From Sphingobium wenxiniae (GTDB taxonomy: Bacteria > Pseudomonadota > Alphaproteobacteria > Sphingomonadales > Sphingomonadaceae), in assembly GCF_007830065.1 (NCBI RefSeq), contig NZ_VLKK01000002.1, positions 62,001 to 126,000 on the forward strand: a stretch of DNA of 64,000 nt. Reading direction: 5' to 3'. Under the pieces are notes generated by a model. That model ran no database searches. It saw only the letters and a program-made list of their open reading frames with translations, and was not told where the DNA came from. A program made the translations under genes and the position numbers. Below, piece by piece: positions 60,370 to 64,000 of this stretch. The stretch's first letter is position 1, and each line of letters begins with the position of its first letter.

Positions 60370-61196
60370 TTGTCGATGCGCAAATCCACATCTGGGAGGC
60401 CGATCGCCCGGACCGGCGCTGGCCGGCAGCGGGCGCCGAGGGCCGTACCGCCGTTCCCCAGCGCGCAATCCCCCTGTCCGCCGCCGAAGCGCTGGGCGAG
60501 ATGGACGCGGCGGGCGTGGAGCGGGCGATCATCGTTCCGCCCTCGTGGGAAGGCGACCGCAACGATGTCGCGCTCCAGGCAGCGGCGGATTACCCTGAAC
60601 GCTTCGCGGTGATGGGCCGGATCGCACCCGGACCGGCGTTGCTCGACAAGTTGCCGACATGGCGGCAGCAACCCGGAATGTTGGGTGCGCGGCTGATCCT
60701 GAGCGATGGCGATCCCCGCGTGGCCGAAGGACCGGATCACCCTTTCTGGCATGCGGCGGCGGCGGTCCGCCTCCCCCTCATGCTGGCGCCGTCAGGCAAG
60801 ATGCCGCTGCTGACGGCAATCGCGCGGAACCACCCGGCCCTGCCGATCATCGTCGACCATATGGGCGCACGGGTGCACAGGAAGGGCGGGGAAGCCTTCG
60901 CGCAGATCGAAGATGTTCTGGCGCTCGGCAACCTTGCCAATGTCGCGGTGAAGGCGACCTGCCTGCCGGATTACAGTGCCCTGCAACACCCATGGGCCGA
61001 TGTTGCGCCCTATGTCGAGCGCCTGTTCCAGCGCTTCGGAGCGGAGCGGCTGTTCTGGGGATCGGACCTCAGCCGCCTGCCCTGCCCCTACCCGCTCCTG
61101 GTCGAAACCTTTCGCAGCGGATTCTCCTGGCTCAGGGGACGGGACAGGGATCTTGTGATGGGCGGCGGCATACGGGCCTGGCTGGACTGGCGATAA
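60366..61196 (+). CDS. amidohydrolase family (Amidohydro_2) protein
   Basis: A 276-residue TIM-barrel hydrolase of the lactonase-like branch. The N-terminal metal motif is MIVDAQIHIW (D4, H8), with MLAPSGKM and PIIVDHMGARVH in mid-barrel and LFWGSDLSRLPCPYP at the C-terminal Asp. Related proteins open lactones or hydrolyse dicarboxylates. It is translationally coupled to LysR, an uncommon fusion of regulation and metabolism in one message, so its substrate may be related to the LysR inducer. It converges with an ACAD gene. Confidence 0.84.
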   Translation: MIVDAQIHIWEADRPDRRWPAAGAEGRTAVPQRAIPLSAAEALGEMDAAGVERAIIVPPSWEGDRNDVALQAAADYPERFAVMGRIAPGPALLDKLPTWRQQPGMLGARLILSDGDPRVAEGPDHPFWHAAAAVRLPLMLAPSGKMPLLTAIARNHPALPIIVDHMGARVHRKGGEAFAQIEDVLALGNLANVAVKATCLPDYSALQHPWADVAPYVERLFQRFGAERLFWGSDLSRLPCPYPLLVETFRSGFSWLRGRDRDLVMGGGIRAWLDWR

Positions 61197-61227
61197 CCCT
61201 ACCTGTCCAACGGCAGGCCCACCGACA

Positions 61228-62607
61228 TCAGAGCGACACGGGCTTCAGATTATATTTCTCGACGGGCGGGTTCTTCTCGGTATCGGCATGGCCTTCCTCG
61301 AATGTGAGGCCAAGCTCGTCGAGAATGGGTTTGAGCTGTTTTTCAGCCCAGACCTTCTTGATGAAAGTGGTTTCGCTCGGAAGATTGCTGTCGAGACGCG
61401 GCGTATATTCCCGCAGCAGCAGCTTGGACACATTGGCGAGATGCAATTCGGTCACGCCATCGGCCGCGCCCTCATGCAGCGCCACGGCCATAAGCTCGCC
61501 GAAATGCATGATGTTCGACAGGCCGTGCGACCCGTGCAGATGCACCGCGCGCACCGTCACGTCCTGCGCGATCTTGGCCATCGCCGCCTTGATCGCGCTG
61601 ATCATCTTGCGGCCCTGCGCGCCATGCTCCTCCTGCTGGTCGAACATCCAGGCGGTGTAGAGGACGAGCAGCCGGAACTGCATATATTCGATATAGCTTT
61701 CCGCGATCATCGTCTGGACCGCCTGCTTCTCCGCGATGGGTTTCCCGCCCGAGAAGCGGCTGACCGCGCGCTCCGCCATCATGTCGATAAGATGCTTGAC
61801 GAGGCCGATGGTGCGTTGGGCATGATGCAGCCGCCCGCCGCCCAGACGCGACTGCGCGACCTTGAACCCCTCTCCCACCGGGCCGAGCCGCGCGCTGTCG
61901 GGCACGCGGACATCATTGAAGCGGATCCAGGGATGCCCGCCCGAATTGGGGCTGTCCGTCCAGAAGCCGATATTGCGCACGATCTCGAAGCCCGGCGCGT
62001 CGGTCGGGACGATGAACATCGTGGCGCGGCTGTGCGGCGGCGCGTCGGGATCGGTCGCGGTCATCACGATCATGAATTCGGCGTGGTTGGCGTTGGACGC
62101 GAACCATTTGTCGCCGGTGATCACCCAGTCGTCACCATCGCGGCGCGCGACGCAGCGCAAGTTGGTCGGGTCCGATCCGCCCTGCGGCTCGGTCATCGCG
62201 AAGGTGGAGAACATATCGCCGTCGAGCACGGGCTGGAGATATCTGGCCTTCTGCTCCTCGGTCCCGAACATGGCGAGGATTTCCATATTGCCGGTGTCCG
62301 GTCCCTGGCAGCCGAATATCACCGGCCCGAAAGCCGATGTGCCGAACATCTCGTTGATATAGGTGAGCTTGACCGCGCCGAAGCCTTTGCCGCCCAGATG
62401 CGGGGGCAGATGCGCGGCCCACAGGCCCTGCTCCTTCACCTCCTGCTGGAGGCGCTTGATGATCTTGCGCAGCGGCTTGTTCTTGATGTCATAGGCCGCG
62501 TCCTTGTCATAATCGTAGATGAATTCGAGGGGACGAACCTTGTTCTCGACAAAGTCCTTCATCCAGTCGAGCTTCTTCTGAAATTCCGGTTCTACGGTGA
62601 AATCCAT
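61228..62607 (-). CDS. acyl-CoA dehydrogenase family protein, long C-terminus
   Basis: A 459-residue ACAD. The long N-terminal helix (MDFTVEPEFQKKLDWMKDFVENKVRP) is followed by LPPHLGGKGFG, FAMTEPQGGSDPTNL, WFASNANHAEF and MAVALHEGAADGVTELHLA, then a roughly 50-residue extension beyond the usual end. Glu in HEGAADG may be the C-terminal base. It is preceded by an APH-type kinase gene on the same strand, 22 nt away, as in the ACAD10/11 pair. Both ordinary dehydrogenation and phosphate elimination are possible. GGGAGAAGCAGG precedes the ATG. Confidence 0.88.
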   Translation of the reverse strand: MDFTVEPEFQKKLDWMKDFVENKVRPLEFIYDYDKDAAYDIKNKPLRKIIKRLQQEVKEQGLWAAHLPPHLGGKGFGAVKLTYINEMFGTSAFGPVIFGCQGPDTGNMEILAMFGTEEQKARYLQPVLDGDMFSTFAMTEPQGGSDPTNLRCVARRDGDDWVITGDKWFASNANHAEFMIVMTATDPDAPPHSRATMFIVPTDAPGFEIVRNIGFWTDSPNSGGHPWIRFNDVRVPDSARLGPVGEGFKVAQSRLGGGRLHHAQRTIGLVKHLIDMMAERAVSRFSGGKPIAEKQAVQTMIAESYIEYMQFRLLVLYTAWMFDQQEEHGAQGRKMISAIKAAMAKIAQDVTVRAVHLHGSHGLSNIMHFGELMAVALHEGAADGVTELHLANVSKLLLREYTPRLDSNLPSETTFIKKVWAEKQLKPILDELGLTFEEGHADTEKNPPVEKYNLKPVSL

Positions 62608-62629
62608 CCTGCTTCTCCCAATGCAGATT

Positions 62630-63700
62630 TCAAGCGGCTGCGCGAGCGAGCGCTTCCGCCTCGCCGAGCAGGACGCGAACGAAGTTATCGAACCGCTTGC
62701 CCTTTTCGGGCGGGGCGATGCCCACCGCCGCCTCGGCAACCTTATATTCTATGATGCAGGCCATGCGGAATTTCTGAAGCACGAGATAATAGTCGATCGC
62801 CGACACGTCGCGCCCGGTCTTTTCCCCGAAATAATCCACCGCATCCTCGAAATAAGGGAATAACGCGGTGTCCAGATACGGCCGCGCGGGCTGCACGCCG
62901 TCGCGGCGGCGCAACTGGCCGGCATAGGCGGCAAGATCAAGCATCGGGTCGCCGATCGTTGCCGTCTCCCAGTCGATGATAGCGGCAAGGCGCGCCGGCG
63001 GGCGATTGGCGAACATGACGTTGTTCATCGCATAGTCGCCATGCATCAGGCCGGGGCGGCCCGTGCCGGGTATGTTGGCGTTCAGCCAATCGGACACATA
63101 TGCCAGCCCCGGCAGGTCGCGCTTCTCGTAACCCGGATAACGCTGGGGATAGCTGTCGAGCTGGCCGCGCCATCGTTCGACCTGGCGCTCAAGGAATCGG
63201 TCCGGCTTGCCGAAGGTTTCCAGTCCCGCGGCCAGATAGTCCAGGTTCGCCATCTCAACGATGCCGTCGATCATCGCATAGCCGAGATAGTGAAGGTCCG
63301 GCCCGGTGAAGTCCGGCTTGTAGCTCATCTGATCCGTGATCGGACTGAGGTCCGCGGCCCAGCCGTCCACCTGATCCATGACGTAGAAGGGACCGCCAAG
63401 TATGGCGTTGTCATCGCAGAACCCATGGAAACCGGGATGCGGCACGCGCGATCCCGTCAATGCCTTCAGCACCGTCGCCTCGCGCTGGATCGCCTTCTCG
63501 CTCGCCGGCGGCGCGCGGTCGGGCGCCTTACGCAGGATGAGCGGGCGCAGGCCGTTTTCGCGGGCCAGCCGGACCACGATATTGCTCGTGCCGCCGCTGA
63601 CCGATTCGGTTTTCAGCACGCCTTCGCCCAGCGCAGGAATATTGGCCTGCAACCAGGCATCCAGGCGCTCACGCTCTTCGGGTTGAAATGGTGCGCTCAT
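62630..63700 (-). CDS. APH-family phosphotransferase (second LvaA/ACAD10-11-like kinase)
   Basis: A 356-residue kinase-fold protein. The nucleotide loop SGGTSNIVVRLAREN and LILRKAP (Lys) lie near residue 35, the catalytic loop is GLMHGDYAMNNVMFANR, and the metal site is AAIIDWETATIGDPMLDLA. These are the sequence marks of the ACAD10/11-type kinase branch (choline kinase-like), not of drug resistance. No small LvaB-like gene lies between it and the ACAD gene. A 14-bp near-palindrome lies 35 nt before its start. It probably phosphorylates a hydroxyacyl-CoA. Confidence 0.86.
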   Translation of the reverse strand: MSAPFQPEERERLDAWLQANIPALGEGVLKTESVSGGTSNIVVRLARENGLRPLILRKAPDRAPPASEKAIQREATVLKALTGSRVPHPGFHGFCDDNAILGGPFYVMDQVDGWAADLSPITDQMSYKPDFTGPDLHYLGYAMIDGIVEMANLDYLAAGLETFGKPDRFLERQVERWRGQLDSYPQRYPGYEKRDLPGLAYVSDWLNANIPGTGRPGLMHGDYAMNNVMFANRPPARLAAIIDWETATIGDPMLDLAAYAGQLRRRDGVQPARPYLDTALFPYFEDAVDYFGEKTGRDVSAIDYYLVLQKFRMACIIEYKVAEAAVGIAPPEKGKRFDNFVRVLLGEAEALARAAA

Positions 63701-63734
63701 GCTTGTCTCCTCGGGAAGACAAGGAGCATTACGC

Positions 63735-63748
63735 TGGACATATGTCTA
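63735..63748. promoter_or_regulatory. candidate operator TGGACATATGTCTA
   Basis: It contains the perfect 10-bp palindrome GACATATGTC and lies 35 nt before the kinase start. It matches 13 of 14 bases (reverse complement) of the site at 1357-1370, so a common regulator for distant genes is likely. Confidence 0.5.
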
Positions 63749-63875
63749 TCCAAATATGCAATCCATCATGTGAGCGATCACGCAGGACGTCCGGGCGTGC
63801 CGGTCGGCGCTCCCGCTCACCCAATCGCCGTGCGCAACCCAGGCTGAAATTGACGGCATGCCTCTTGTGGCATAA

Positions 63876-63893
63876 CTAAACTCAATCGTTCAG
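63876..63893. promoter_or_regulatory. near-palindrome CTAAAC-TCAATC-GTTCAG
   Basis: Six-base arms with one mismatch and a 6-nt spacer, 26 nt before the ferredoxin start. It is a possible repressor site or a -10/-35 neighbourhood of the ferredoxin promoter. Confidence 0.35.
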
Positions 63894-63918
63894 TAATGGC
63901 GGAGAGGAGAACAGGGCC

Positions 63919-64000
63919 ATGAAGATAGTGATCGACCGCCAGGGCTGCGTTGGCCATGCCCGCTGCCAGGCTGTAGCGCCGGAACTCTATGCCCTTGACG
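63919..64000 (+). CDS. P450-type [3Fe-4S]/[4Fe-4S] ferredoxin, 5' end only
   Basis: The first 27 codons read MKIVIDRQGCVGHARC and continue QAVAPELYALD before the window ends. C10 and C16 within CVGHARC are the start of the cluster site of small ferredoxins that serve cytochromes P450 (and some Rieske enzymes). GGAGAGGAGAACAGGGCC precedes the ATG. Either a P450 or a Rieske oxygenase of this island may be its partner; the next genes outside the window should tell. Confidence 0.82.
   Translation, partial: MKIVIDRQGCVGHARCQAVAPELYALD

Noticed and set aside
1-64000. Search for tRNA/rRNA genes, CRISPR arrays, insertion sequences or integrase genes
   Set aside because: No cloverleaf sequence, regularly spaced repeats, transposase motifs or terminal inverted repeats were recognised; the island shows no direct sign of a mobile element inside the window.

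Overview
The window is a dense catabolic island from a G+C-rich proteobacterium, most likely a sphingomonad (Alphaproteobacteria). The evidence is the base composition, the short gaps with ATGA stop/start overlaps, the spinster-type MFS permease, and the mix of Rieske oxygenases, PF10118 proteins, fused acyl-CoA dehydrogenases and amidohydrolases. This placement is inference from gene content, not from a marker gene. I see no rRNA, tRNA, CRISPR array, phage gene or insertion sequence.

Layout. (1) 1-9920: a hydroxyacid dehydrogenase (cut by the window edge) and an SDR, then a divergent SDR, then a minus-strand block of STAS-like protein, SDR, GPH transporter, alpha/beta hydrolase, MFS transporter and two amidohydrolases. 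(2) 10411-13170: a plus-strand pair of acyl-CoA dehydrogenases (ACADs) plus a SnoaL-like protein. It converges on a long minus-strand operon (22557 down to 13145): crotonase, two ACADs, crotonase, hydrolase, NDP-forming acyl-CoA ligase, DUF35 protein, thiolase-like protein without the catalytic cysteine, TetR. (3) 22725-27830: a second NDP-forming ligase, an SDR and an Old Yellow Enzyme. (4) 27903-34944: MarR, a two-domain fused ACAD and a PF10118 protein, divergent from a KshA-like Rieske oxygenase, SDR, cupin and isochorismatase-fold protein. (5) 35010-46561: dienelactone hydrolase, AMP-forming ligase, SDR plus SnoaL, a second Rieske oxygenase, HSD10-like SDR, second PF10118 protein, a Tyr-less SDR, TauD-type dioxygenase, class II aldolase and 2-hydroxyacid dehydrogenase. 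(6) 46653-57535: a decayed amidohydrolase tail, a tandem CaiB protein, TetR, ACAD, crotonase and CoA ligase, divergent from a kinase/small-protein/ACAD module resembling LvaA-LvaB-LvaC, then a thiolase. (7) 57627-64000: a translationally coupled pair (a GLPVVPPT-motif protein and a CGSC-motif protein) divergent from LysR, an amidohydrolase, a second ACAD plus kinase pair, and the start of a P450-type ferredoxin.

Together the genes look like machinery for importing a hydrophobic, probably polycyclic or branched carboxylic compound, activating it to CoA thioesters, dehydrogenating, hydrating and cleaving the side chain, and oxygenating the ring system. The fused ACAD (FadE34 architecture), the KshA-like Rieske protein, the BaiCD/FadH-type flavoenzyme and the thiolase-like/DUF35 pair all point toward steroid- or terpenoid-like substrates. 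No diagnostic ring-cleavage gene (ketosteroid dehydrogenase, meta-cleavage dioxygenase) lies in the window, so the substrate remains a hypothesis.

Regulation looks modular. A perfect inverted repeat ATACC-N4-GGTAT precedes both the CoA-ligase/kinase divergon and the nearby thiolase gene, and a TetR gene lies in that ligase operon. Two nearly identical 14-bp sites occur at opposite ends of the window. Separate perfect palindromes lie in the MarR/Rieske, CoA-ligase/SDR and LysR/CGSC divergent promoters.
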